In this document: positions 9,604 through 18,918 of the stretch, in pieces
Position numbering within the stretch: position 1 is the stretch's first letter
Layout: every line of letters starts with the position of its first letter
Program-made: the position numbers and the translations under genes
Notes under the pieces: generated by a model
What the model saw: only the letters and a program-made list of their open reading frames with translations
Database searches by the model: none
Told to the model about the DNA's origin: nothing
Assembly: GCF_000210295.1 (NCBI RefSeq)
Contig: NC_026737.1
Span: 1,310,174-1,374,173, forward strand
Reading direction: 5' to 3'
DNA length: 64,000 nucleotides
DNA from: Trypanosoma brucei gambiense DAL972
Lineage: Eukaryota > Euglenozoa > Kinetoplastea > Trypanosomatida > Trypanosomatidae

Positions 9604-10710
9604 TCAGTCCGCAGGCTTGTCGACAGCGCGGAGGACCGTACACGATTTCCTGGGTCGTTTCCTCTGCGCATATGCGCGGTCCTTCGCCAACATTTGCCGC
9701 GTTTCCCACGAAATATTTAAGCCAGGGATGGATGCTGTTGTGGGACCGTCGCATGCGCATCCGGTGCAAACTCCGAGATACATCAGATGATCCGCCACAG
9801 ATGGATAATCCAAGCTGTCACTGCAACAATAGTCCTCCCCTACACTTCCCGTGGAAAAGTTAATATCGTCCATATCGCTGCAGTTCAGGCACTCCAACGG
9901 ATCATCATACTTAAACCACAGTTCGTGTGGCGCATGCACATAACCCATGAACAATGGTGGAAGGTGGGGAACAATGTCCTTTCGGTGCACGGCGCGGTAG
10001 GACTCATGGCTCCCGCTACGGAACAATGTTTTCACCCACTGTACAAAGGCAGGGTTTCCTACGCGTGGCTTCCCAAACGTATAGAGCTGTACTGACGGGT
10101 AATTGCCACCTTGAAGTGATGGCACTACTGGAGGGGAAGACATTAAATCAACAGCTGTGAGGAGGGCGAGGGCTCCACCAAGGCTATGTCCTGTGATGAG
10201 AACTGGAAAATTTGGTTCCGACACAATTAGCTCATGTAGCGCTTGCCGTACTTGTGCCCTAAGTGACTCGAAAGCATCGAAAAAGCCTCTGTGAACCAAA
10301 CAATTTTCGCAGCTCGCGTTGGGGTATGGAGTCCCCCAATACTTTATGTCGTCCACCCAGTTGGCGATATTCAGGGAACCCCTAAACGCTACTACAATTT
10401 TACCTTCGCTCGTCCCTGCAAACGCCAGTGTGCCCTCCGTTTTATTCTCAAACAGCCCCTTCAAGACGAACGCAGACTCATTACGACATGCCGCACAGGT
10501 CCAATTACGGATGAGGTCGGCATTGCAATACGAAACCTTGGAAAAGTTTAAAGCAGACAACGCCGTCTCCTCCGAGTAGTCGGCAAAGGCGTATTTAAAA
10601 TGTACCGGGAAACTGAATAAACAAACGATAACGATGGGGGCGAGGTTGGAGAGTGAGTTGCGGAACGAAGAATACGGGGGCGCCATGTGGTTGCCTTTCC
10701 GCTCACTCAT
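9604..10710 (-). CDS. Secreted or membrane-anchored class 3 lipase
   Basis: A 368-residue alpha/beta-hydrolase of the lipase_3 family. A hydrophobic segment at about residues 24-41 (IVIVCLFSFP) after a basic N-terminus acts as a signal peptide or anchor. The mature part contains LVHRGFFDAF, the nucleophile elbow GHSLGGALALL (Ser), the catalytic Asp in VHRKDIVPHLPP and the catalytic His in VADHLMYLG, so the Ser-Asp-His triad is complete. Several paired Cys (CxxC, CENC, CLNC, CTGCAC) suggest disulfides in the secretory pathway. It should hydrolyse acylglycerols or phospholipids. A second ATG at residue 9 (10686) is an alternative start that keeps the signal. Confidence 0.93.
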   Translation of the reverse strand: MSERKGNHMAPPYSSFRNSLSNLAPIVIVCLFSFPVHFKYAFADYSEETALSALNFSKVSYCNADLIRNWTCAACRNESAFVLKGLFENKTEGTLAFAGTSEGKIVVAFRGSLNIANWVDDIKYWGTPYPNASCENCLVHRGFFDAFESLRAQVRQALHELIVSEPNFPVLITGHSLGGALALLTAVDLMSSPPVVPSLQGGNYPSVQLYTFGKPRVGNPAFVQWVKTLFRSGSHESYRAVHRKDIVPHLPPLFMGYVHAPHELWFKYDDPLECLNCSDMDDINFSTGSVGEDYCCSDSLDYPSVADHLMYLGVCTGCACDGPTTASIPGLNISWETRQMLAKDRAYAQRKRPRKSCTVLRAVDKPAD

Positions 10711-12407
10711 CTTTTGTCGATGCGATCGACGGGCAAAACAGAGAATTGCTTTTGAATACAGATTGGTGTGTATTGATATCTACGACCCTGCTCACTGTCT
10801 TGCAAACCAACAAGAAACAACAGGGAGATGAAGCTGTAACGACGGAAACGACACAACAAAATGGGAGGCAAGACATCAAAACATTTCCATATCACAAATA
10901 GGACCAAAAGAATAAAAGTGAACAGGCAGAACTAAGTCAAAGAGAATTTACCGACACGTTATTCACTTCATTCGCAATGCCACTCCCCGCAACCATCGGT
11001 CAGAAACCGTTCCTACTGCGATGTGCAGGCGATAACCAACTTAGTCATTGTCTCATCGCTTTTTCTTTTTTTTTCTTCTGATTTTCCTCCTCCCTTGTTG
11101 GGGGGGGGGGTCAACTTCCCACTAGTGTGAACATCAGCCACCGCCGTGGAGTATTTTGGCATCTCAGTGATAAGTTCGTGTGCGCGATGCTGCCAACCGC
11201 ACAGCGTCACACGCACGGGAACCGAAGATGACGAGGCAGTATAGCAACAAGAGGCGGTTGTTCTCTGTACCCTAGGATATCATGACGGTAACGTAACATT
11301 TTTTTTTTCCATATGGGGAATTCTGCGGCTGCATGAGTTCCCCCGCCTAAGCGGATGACGTAATGCTTTTTCTTTTCCCCCTCAGCGGTTGTCACATTGA
11401 CGCGGATTGCTCCTGGAGTTGAGGACCCATCGTTGCCACTGTTGATGCTATCGTTATATTGACCATTACCACTGCTCTCATTGTGACATCAACAGCCCAT
11501 GAAGTGCGCCAACGACAGCCGGAGCTGCGAAAGCCTTTAATTGCACCCTATTTCTCCAACAATGACAGTCGCGGAAAGCATACCCTTATGTAGCACTGTG
11601 GTGGGTCACATCGCAGTTGTGTACAAACTGCATTGGCGTCAGTTGTCGTAGGAGGAGGAGATTAAAGTTTTAAAAAGAGAAACGCAAGACAGAAAAAAAA
11701 GAGGTGAACGCACAGCAAAATTACACTGACAAAGCCATGTAACCACAAAATGCAGTTGGAGGCTTCCGCAGTTGCAGGGTCACGAATATCGTGGAGAAGA
11801 CGTTCTCGCGAACGAATGCATTTGAAATTCTCTACAAATGCGCTCAATTAATCCCCTCATGTCCCTTCACGAGCCTAAACATCCTCTGTGGACCAATCTC
11901 CACCCGTTTCACCACCCCAAACGTAATATAATGCTAAAATTCCTTTACTTGAAAATAACAACAACCAGAAAATAAATACCCCCCGTCGTATGCGGTGCAT
12001 CAATATGTAGAACAGACTTCCACACGTCGAATTGACGCCCCTCTCACCTTGCAACCGCGGCGGGGTGAGTCAGGCATCTCCTCCATTCTTAAACAAAAAG
12101 AAAAAAAAAATAACAATCGAACGAACAAAACAACACCTAACAAACTTTTTCCAATCGCTTGCCGACTGTCAAACCACAATTGCGGCAAGGGGTTGCTCAC
12201 TCCTACGCACGGATCTTAAAGTGACGGTCGTATATATTTCCCTACCCTTTTCCTTCAATTCCGATAGTTAAAGTAAATAAGCGAATAAGTGGACAAGAAC
12301 CCAGTCACAACCAGTGAGAACTGCATTGCTCCTTCTTGCTTTGATTTGATCCCTCCCATAGCATCACACCCTCTCCCCCATTTTTTTTTTTTAAAGTCCC
12401 GTTGACG
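10711..12407 (-). other. Intergenic region
   Basis: About 1.7 kb between QCR6 and the lipase gene. It has homopolymer runs (G at 11100-11110, T at 11300-11309, A around 12100-12110) and no frame with both an ATG and protein-like composition. Likely a long QCR6 3' UTR and the lipase 5' UTR. Confidence 0.5.
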
Positions 12408-12623
12408 TTACACCAACGTTGGCCACAGCTTTGGGTCAACGCACACATCGACGCAATGAACTATATCAAAGTATTGGTGGTAGCAGTGAGGCTCCTTTTC
12501 TGAAGGGATATCCTTGATGCGCTCGAGGCAGGCATTGTAGGCGAGCACTTTATGTTGGCAGTTGTTCGCCAGGCAGTCCTTTTCAAGATCAAGTTTAATG
12601 TCGCGTGGTTCCTCGTCGGCCAT
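12408..12623 (-). CDS. Ubiquinol-cytochrome c reductase hinge protein (complex III subunit 6)
   Basis: A 71-residue protein from the ATG at 12623 (MADEEPRDIKLD). It matches the UQCRH/QCR6 hinge family: an acidic N-terminus, two helices each carrying a CX9C pair (Cys22-Cys32 and Cys47-Cys57), and a Cx3 spacing ending CVDPKLW, close to the vertebrate C-terminus. It sits in the inner membrane complex III, in the intermembrane space, and helps dock cytochrome c to cytochrome c1. Import is expected through the Mia40-like disulfide relay without a presequence. The frame is open further upstream, but that part is poly-Lys and UTR-like with no conservation, so the internal ATG is chosen. A poly-T run on the plus strand lies just upstream. 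Confidence 0.88.
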   Translation of the reverse strand: MADEEPRDIKLDLEKDCLANNCQHKVLAYNACLERIKDIPSEKEPHCYHQYFDIVHCVDVCVDPKLWPTLV

Positions 12624-13039
12624 AAAAGACTTCTTTTTTTTTTTTTGCACTGTGCTTCGTATGTTTATGGGTGACTGCTTGGCTTTGCTTCGGGGGGTGT
12701 AGGGAAAATAGCGAGGTGGGTAAAGGCAAACAGTAGGGATAAGAGTAGAACTGTGGCGAGAAACAATAAAAGAAGAAGAGGGACGGGAGCAAAATGTCCC
12801 TCTGCAACTGCATCTCTGCATTGGAGAACCTTTTTTTAGTTGCAACATCACCAAAGTAAAAAGGTGGAAACGGTACGGGGAGCGTCATGCAATGCGAAAT
12901 CGCAACGCTGGAAGAAATTCCTCGAATACATAACTTCAACACACAACATCTAACGAAATAGAAGTTAGTCTATAATATACCATATTGGTGATGTCGACAA
13001 GAGGTAGAGCAAAGCAAACGACAACCCCGGTTCCAACCA
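12624..13039 (-). other. Intergenic spacer upstream of QCR6
   Basis: Holds the QCR6 5' UTR and the 3' UTR of the TerD gene, with two successive pyrimidine-rich runs on the minus strand between 12795 and 12690 and an A-run of about 12 (minus strand) near 12646-12635. No other gene. Confidence 0.6.
12751..12795 (-). promoter_or_regulatory. Probable trans-splice acceptor of QCR6
   Basis: On the minus strand a long C/T run (about 12790-12757) ends in CCACAG, with AG at 12752-12751. This gives a 5' UTR of about 127 bases. A second pyrimidine run nearer the gene offers an alternative site. Confidence 0.5.
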
Positions 13040-15619
13040 TTACATGATGCAGCACGGTCCTGAGTACCTTTCTCTAGCAGCCTCATGTTTTTCTTCCTCC
13101 ACAGCCCTCGCATGGTCTCGCCTTTTCTTCTTTGCTGCTGCAATGGTTCGCTCACTCTCCTCGAGCAGCTTTCCAATCGGAGCACGGGATATGCGCAGCC
13201 GCACTAACCCATCACTAAGTGGTCCACCGCTTAACTGAAACCACCGGTCCTGCGCCGGGGTGGCGGACATAAGACTCGCCGGCTGCGTTGCATTTGGCAC
13301 GAACAGATCAGGTTGCGGGTTCTGTGACCACAACTCGTTAATATCCATAAGGTCAATGTCCACGTAGCCGAAGGCGGCGCGCTCGTATATAACCACACGG
13401 ATACGATCAAATTCCCGTACGAAGAGTAACGCGGCCGTGGCTGGGTTGCTTTCGTCCCACTGCATGTTCTGCCTGTGCATTAAGTATGGTGTGCGGAAGG
13501 TTGGTTGGTCGTATACGGTTAGTGAGCGCTTCTCCGTAAAGGGTGTCTTTTCGCATACCCACACCTCACCGTGGCACTTGAATACGTGTGGCAGGTCCGG
13601 TTGCAGATGCCGCACCTCAAGAAACTGCACCCTCACGGCGTGGTAGGAAAGCACTCCACTGGAAGCTCGTACCTGATCCCACATAGAAGTCTGTGTGTTT
13701 AGCTGCGGTTGGAAGGTTTGCAGTCGTAGTGGGTTATTAATATTCTGATCCGCACTACTTCGAGTTGCTAAATTGCTGCTAGGCTTGTTCCGACAGTACT
13801 TTGCTATGCAGCGCATATACGGCATCATTTCCACAAACCCTTTTGCATTGCTGATGGGAACGTACTCGTGAATGGGGAGGTACTGAAACACGGAAACAAC
13901 AGTATCGCTTTCTGGAAGCGGATCAGCACCCGCTGCATTCCCGTCCTCCTCTTCCGTTGCTACTTGAGCGTCGGAGTCACGTGGAGATCCGCTCGAATTT
14001 CGCCGTTCCACTTCCTCCAACCCCCCTTCAGGCTTCTGAGCACAAGCCTCCGGGTAGAGTTCCCTAAGCGGAGCTTCTGCAGTTTTGACCATCATGCCGA
14101 GCACCAGCGCACGCACGGGAAACATCTTACCGTCGGCTCCCTTGTAGGTGTGTAAGAGGCGTGAGGACAACTCACTAACCTTTGGAAGGTTGTCCGCTGA
14201 CTTGGAGCCTTGCAGCTGCGCTTCCTTCAACCTTTTTCTTTCCTCATCTGCCCGCTTTATTTCCTCATGAACATTCCAGCGGTCTACTTCAATGGCGTTC
14301 GGCCATGCTGCTGTGCGATTCTGCAGCCGCATGTAGAACTTAGGCACATCCATAATGCTCCTTGTGCTACGGCCGCCCTCTACGTAACACACACCGAATA
14401 TAATTGTGTGCACCTCCAACGGGAGGCGGTACGTGACTAGGTCAATAAATTCTTCATCGCCCACGGCACTATATCCATTAATCGCATCCCCCGAATGACG
14501 TGCGGTGTGTGGGAATCTCGATTGTAGCTTAACCGGTTTTGGGTTAATGTGGTCTACGTAATTATTCTTTTCGTCTAAAAACACCATGAAGGAATCTAAA
14601 TCGTGATCACCACCCCAACCAACCCCGAACCGCACATCCGAGAGCGGCTGCCGCAACGCCCCGTATGAATCCTTTGATAATGAGTAGTCTGGAAGTTGCC
14701 AGACCGCATTAGTGCGGGAGTTCACCTCCACTCCAAGGACGTCCATCATGGTGGGTAGCGTGTCTACAAAAGTGTAACCAAACGTCCGGATGTTCAGCTC
14801 TCGCAAGTCCCATAACTGACGAGAACCCCCGTCCATTGTTATTGTTCCATTGGCACTTCCAGGTGCTGTGCTACCGCTGAGCCTCGTAGGAACGCGGCAG
14901 AGCATGCACGCCAAGTTTGCCGTGCCATTTCCAGTGGCGTGCTTCAGATCAATTGTCCCCACCTGTTCATTTGTCATTTCATTCACCACAACAAGCTTGA
15001 CAGTGGGTAGTACAGAAAAGTCAACTCCGGTGTAGCTGGTCACAACGAGAAATATGACCGCCGCCTCGGACGGTATCTTGTGCATCACGAACGTTACAGA
15101 CTCGTCGCACATCTCGCGAGAATTTTCGCTACGAAACGCTCGTCCATCTTCATCAAATATGCGACCTCCGCCACGCTTGTCATTCAGCACCTCCTCAACC
15201 ATCTCTAGCTCCGATTCGTTGTAGATGCGGGAGAAAATAGATTCAATGACTCCAAACCGCTTCAGCTCGTCGTCTTTTCCGCCCCGCATTTGGAGAGCAC
15301 GGCGGCGAGCAGCGAGTGCAAGTCCTGGTAGACGGTTCTCTTCTTCGCCTCCAATACGACTGTCGCCACTGATAAACATATAAGGCAGTTGCTGCGGGTC
15401 AACGAGGAAGCCGCAGTCTCGTAGCGCCTCCTCATCGGTGCCGACTGGAAAAGGATGATTGAAGAAGACCACATCAAGCAGGACTCCCTCACTGCTAAAA
15501 GCTACAGCACTCAGATCAAGGTCCACGGGGTCCGCGCCGACGAAATCCCAGTGGAGGCCAACGGAGACGGCAATATTTCCAGGAATGCGAAATAACTTTT
15601 GCCGCAACTGGGCTGACAT
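13040..15619 (-). CDS. Double TerD-domain protein with C2-like module and CaaX box
   Basis: An 859-residue protein starting MSAQLRQKLFR. A first TerD-like domain spans about residues 15-245 (GLHWDFVGADPVDLDLSAVAF, later AAVIFLVVTSYTG) and is split by an insertion of about 100 residues. A second TerD-like domain spans about 328-435 (RFGVGWGGDHDLDSFMVFL). After a polar linker, a C2-like beta region at about 655-785 (VRVQFLEVRHLQPDLPHVF) precedes a basic Lys/Arg/Glu helix. The protein ends CCIM, a CaaX box with Met last, which predicts farnesylation of Cys856 and membrane attachment. TerD domains bind Ca2+ in bacterial stress operons; the DxD residues are kept here. A membrane-associated, Ca2+-responsive role is inference. 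No partner gene is nearby. Confidence 0.82.
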   Translation of the reverse strand: MSAQLRQKLFRIPGNIAVSVGLHWDFVGADPVDLDLSAVAFSSEGVLLDVVFFNHPFPVGTDEEALRDCGFLVDPQQLPYMFISGDSRIGGEEENRLPGLALAARRRALQMRGGKDDELKRFGVIESIFSRIYNESELEMVEEVLNDKRGGGRIFDEDGRAFRSENSREMCDESVTFVMHKIPSEAAVIFLVVTSYTGVDFSVLPTVKLVVVNEMTNEQVGTIDLKHATGNGTANLACMLCRVPTRLSGSTAPGSANGTITMDGGSRQLWDLRELNIRTFGYTFVDTLPTMMDVLGVEVNSRTNAVWQLPDYSLSKDSYGALRQPLSDVRFGVGWGGDHDLDSFMVFLDEKNNYVDHINPKPVKLQSRFPHTARHSGDAINGYSAVGDEEFIDLVTYRLPLEVHTIIFGVCYVEGGRSTRSIMDVPKFYMRLQNRTAAWPNAIEVDRWNVHEEIKRADEERKRLKEAQLQGSKSADNLPKVSELSSRLLHTYKGADGKMFPVRALVLGMMVKTAEAPLRELYPEACAQKPEGGLEEVERRNSSGSPRDSDAQVATEEEDGNAAGADPLPESDTVVSVFQYLPIHEYVPISNAKGFVEMMPYMRCIAKYCRNKPSSNLATRSSADQNINNPLRLQTFQPQLNTQTSMWDQVRASSGVLSYHAVRVQFLEVRHLQPDLPHVFKCHGEVWVCEKTPFTEKRSLTVYDQPTFRTPYLMHRQNMQWDESNPATAALLFVREFDRIRVVIYERAAFGYVDIDLMDINELWSQNPQPDLFVPNATQPASLMSATPAQDRWFQLSGGPLSDGLVRLRISRAPIGKLLEESERTIAAAKKKRRDHARAVEEEKHEAARERYSGPCCIM

Positions 15620-17121
15620 CTTTTCCTCCCCTTCCGGCTTGCACTATATAAGGTAGTAAATTCTCTATATATATACGACCGACTGCACCTGTAAGCGTGT
15701 ATTTGTTTTGCAGCTTCTACTTATCACTCCGCCTCCTGTCTTACCTGCACCAAGCACACAATGCGTAAGTACAAGGCGGGGACTATGTAGGAATATATAA
15801 ACCACTGCCACCTCTTCCTATACGAACGGATGTTGTGTGCGCGTGCGAAGGCGCTGCCCTTTACTAACCTTTTTCCTTCTTCCTGGTATATGATTCTTCA
15901 CCTAGAGTTTTCTCCCTCCAGCCGCCACTGACGGCAGAGGTGTTTCCTAACAGATGGAAAAGGACTAAATACGAGCAAGGCAAAAGAATCACAGTGGTGG
16001 CGAGAGAAGTGGACGTGGTTAGCAGGTACGACACCCAATAGGCAAATATATATATATATATATATGGGTATGCAGCGGCGACTGCTTTGATAGCTCGAAG
16101 TGCCGGTAAGTATGAATCAGACAAGTGAAAACAGGAAAGTAAGAAGGGATCCAGCTGATGAAAAACATGCAAAAAGAAGGTTAAAAAGCCAAATACCCCA
16201 AAGCACGTTAAACAAAACAAGAGGAAACATTTGCCTGCGTCTACGGGAAGCATGAAGAGATCCCACAGCGGAGCCCCTTCTTGCTTCTTAACTCCCCTTC
16301 TTTCCTTCCTCCATCCACTTTGCTCACTTTCCTTCTGCGGTTCGACCTTGACATCTGTTGCTATCATAAATCCTTCCTCCTCACCATTGCCACTCTTCCA
16401 CTCCTCTTGTATCTTGTTTCCCTTACAGTAGTCCTGCCGCTGGAGACACTGAGGTAAATGTTTCCATGCATGAAAGCCATCCAGTTTTCATTTCCCCATT
16501 CCCTGCAGCCCACAGACTCAAGCGCGGCCATTTTTTGGTGCAGGGCCGCCTGCCACCAGACCCCGGGTAGAAAAAAACAACAAAGAACCAGACGGTATAT
16601 GGAGGGACAACGGAACCGAGAGAAGGACCACAGCAGCAGCAGTAGGCAAAACTGCGCATTCCCTCCATTCTTTGATAAATCAAAGTCCAGGGAGGTTGTC
16701 GCGCCTCTGAATTGCATGACCCACTTGGCGCTTTGGAAACCCATTGGACTGCCCCTTCCTTCTTTTTTTTTTTTTAGAATTCTTCGTCACCCTTCTCCTC
16801 AAATGCGCTTCCTGTACTTCTCTCCCTTCTACATACCACGTCCTTATGAGCACACCTCTTTCCCCTCCTTTCGGAAACTCTGGTAGCTTTTTTCCCTCCC
16901 TGTGGAAATTCTCTTTCCCCATTCGATACCTTTCATTCCCCCTTTCTCTGTTTTATTGAAGTCTTATGGGTTTAAATGTCACAAGGCAATATATCAAGCA
17001 ACCACACAAAACACGGAGAGACATCGCCCTTCACAAACTCATCTGAACAAACCGTGACCACATAAACAGTTGAAAGAACTATACTTTCACTTACATGTTA
17101 ATGAAGGACGTGTGTTGAGAT
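15620..17121 (-). other. Intergenic region
   Basis: About 1.5 kb between calreticulin and the TerD gene, with an AT microsatellite at 16046-16065. A minus-strand frame at 15864-16367 has an ATG and would encode 167 very hydrophobic residues, but it reads through the AT repeat and has the Phe/Leu bias expected of pyrimidine-rich UTRs; I do not count it as a gene. Confidence 0.5.
16046..16065. repeat. AT dinucleotide microsatellite
   Basis: Ten perfect AT units in the spacer downstream of calreticulin. Confidence 0.9.
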
Positions 17122-18306
17122 CTACAAGTCTGACTTATCCTCCTTCTTTTTGTCCTCTTCCCCGTCGGTTTCCTTCTTGTCTTCCTCCTTTTCGTCTTGT
17201 TCTTCCTTCTTCTCGAAGGCTGCGAGGGCATCCTCTTCTGCTTTCTTCATGCCATCGTAAGTGCTCTTCACAATGTCCAGCACCTCCTTCACATCATCGC
17301 CGATGATAATGTCCTTGAAGATACTGCCGGATTCCACTTGCCACACGTCAATGCCAACATGTGTGAGAGGCTCAGGAATTTTGTAAAGTTCCTCATCATT
17401 CTTATACGCTGGATTGGGGATCCTGCGTGGCGCCCATGGACCCTTGTAGGCCGGGTTCGGGATCTTACGGGGTGCCCACGGGCCCTTCGACTTTGGGTTT
17501 GGTATCATAGGGGCCTCCCATGCACCGTCCTCAGCATCGTTCCAGTCGTCGGGTTTCTTCGCCTCGGGGTCGACAATTTTTTCCGGTTCGCTGTCCCAGT
17601 CTTCCGGCTTTTTGTCTTCTGGGTCGTCGATGGTTGGCACGTCCACCCAGTCGGCGGGTTTCTTGTCTTCGGGGTCATCAATTTCTTTTTCGGGGAGGAA
17701 ATCCCAATCAGCCTCCAGGGTTCCCTTTTCTTTCGAAACGCCGTCAAGGAAGAACTCGTACGAATTACTGGGGGTGATGTGCAGCGTGTAGACATGGGTT
17801 AGTCTGTCATCAGGGTAACTTGGGCGCTTCTTCCACTCTCTGTTTGCGCCGTTGTAGCTGATGATGATGTGGATCTTCTTGTCGTATCCGCAGCGGTCAG
17901 GTCCGAACATGAGCCAATACTTCGTTTCCCCTTTGAGTTCAGCTGGGTCCATCTGTGGAAGGAGCTTAATGTACCCGCCGCCGCACCGGAGGTCCTGCTC
18001 ATGTTTCACAGAGAAAGAAACAACGAAGTCTTTCTTCTCGTTTGTGATGGGAGTGGGGAGTGGTGTGGAGAGAGCATAGAAGCGGGCATCTTCCGTAAGT
18101 CGAAGGCCCTTGCTCTTCTCCGCATCCGCGTAGAACTTGCCGGCAGACAGCTCCACTTTGCCGTAATCACTGCGTGCCTTTGAGGCCGTCCAGTGGTCAA
18201 TGCTGCTGAACTTCTCATGGAAATGGATGGCGCCGTGAACAGTTGCCACCGTTGCAAGAGCCACGAAGACACAGGCGACCGCTACTGGGCGCATGCACAT
18301 TAGCAT
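17122..18306 (-). CDS. CRT: Calreticulin, ER lectin chaperone
   Basis: A 394-residue protein with an N-terminal signal peptide (PVAVACVFVALATVATVHG). The globular lectin domain contains CGGGYIKLLP and YWLMFGPDRCGYDKKIH, hallmark calreticulin signatures with the conserved Cys pair. The P-domain follows, with three type-1 repeats (IDDPEDKKPADW, DDPEDKKPEDW, VDPEAKKPDDW) and three type-2 repeats (GPWAPRKIPNPAYK and relatives). The tail is Glu/Asp/Lys-rich and low-affinity Ca2+-binding in type, and ends KSDL, a variant of the KDEL-type ER-retrieval signal. It folds monoglucosylated glycoproteins in the ER lumen and buffers Ca2+. It lies between RPB1 and the TerD gene. Met1, Met3 and Met5 are all possible starts and do not change the mature protein. 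Confidence 0.98.
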   Translation of the reverse strand: MLMCMRPVAVACVFVALATVATVHGAIHFHEKFSSIDHWTASKARSDYGKVELSAGKFYADAEKSKGLRLTEDARFYALSTPLPTPITNEKKDFVVSFSVKHEQDLRCGGGYIKLLPQMDPAELKGETKYWLMFGPDRCGYDKKIHIIISYNGANREWKKRPSYPDDRLTHVYTLHITPSNSYEFFLDGVSKEKGTLEADWDFLPEKEIDDPEDKKPADWVDVPTIDDPEDKKPEDWDSEPEKIVDPEAKKPDDWNDAEDGAWEAPMIPNPKSKGPWAPRKIPNPAYKGPWAPRRIPNPAYKNDEELYKIPEPLTHVGIDVWQVESGSIFKDIIIGDDVKEVLDIVKSTYDGMKKAEEDALAAFEKKEEQDEKEEDKKETDGEEDKKKEDKSDL

Positions 18307-18918
18307 TATTATCGGATGCTTTTGTTTTGTCTTATATTGAATTTATTCAAGTCTTATATTAAAATCTTTTTTAAATCGCTGGTTACTCCTTGAAATGTTT
18401 TGCGTCAAAAAGAGTCTTATTTTAGAAAAAATATGGTGAGAAATAGTGATATTTGCTGCGCATGCCCTTACAACGTCGACGATTAGTCATCTGAAGCGAC
18501 TGTATTCATGTTGAACACAGTAAAGAAGAGATTGTCGACACGAATAGCAGAACGACCCTATCGACATGTGCCCTCCTTCTCCACATCCAAAACGGCTAAA
18601 CTTTAGGTTGTGCAGGGAAACTGCCATTCTCTTTCACCGTTTTTATTTTTTGAGTTCCACCCTTGCCCGCCCCATTGGGTGTATAGCTCTCAACAAGCAA
18701 ACATACACAACATCTCGGAAGCTTCCCGACCACAAATAATCCTCTCCTTTCCTCTGTAGGGTCTCCAAGAAAACGCTGATGTCCTCTGCACCTTCGTTCC
18801 CACCTTTTCTGCTTCCACTCAACTGCACGCTGGCACTTAGCAGTTTAGCGCTGCTTACAGAATACACACCAAACAGGTTGACAAGGTTTGACCTTCCCAC
18901 CTCACTAATTTCCTTTCG
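18307..18918 (-). other. Intergenic spacer between RPB1 and calreticulin
   Basis: About 0.6 kb with A/T-rich sequence near the calreticulin start (minus strand). No gene seen. Confidence 0.6.

Noticed and set aside
15864..16367. Minus-strand 167-codon hydrophobic frame with ATG
   Set aside because: Composition matches a T-rich UTR, and it reads through an AT microsatellite; no conserved motif. Kept only as a remote possibility.
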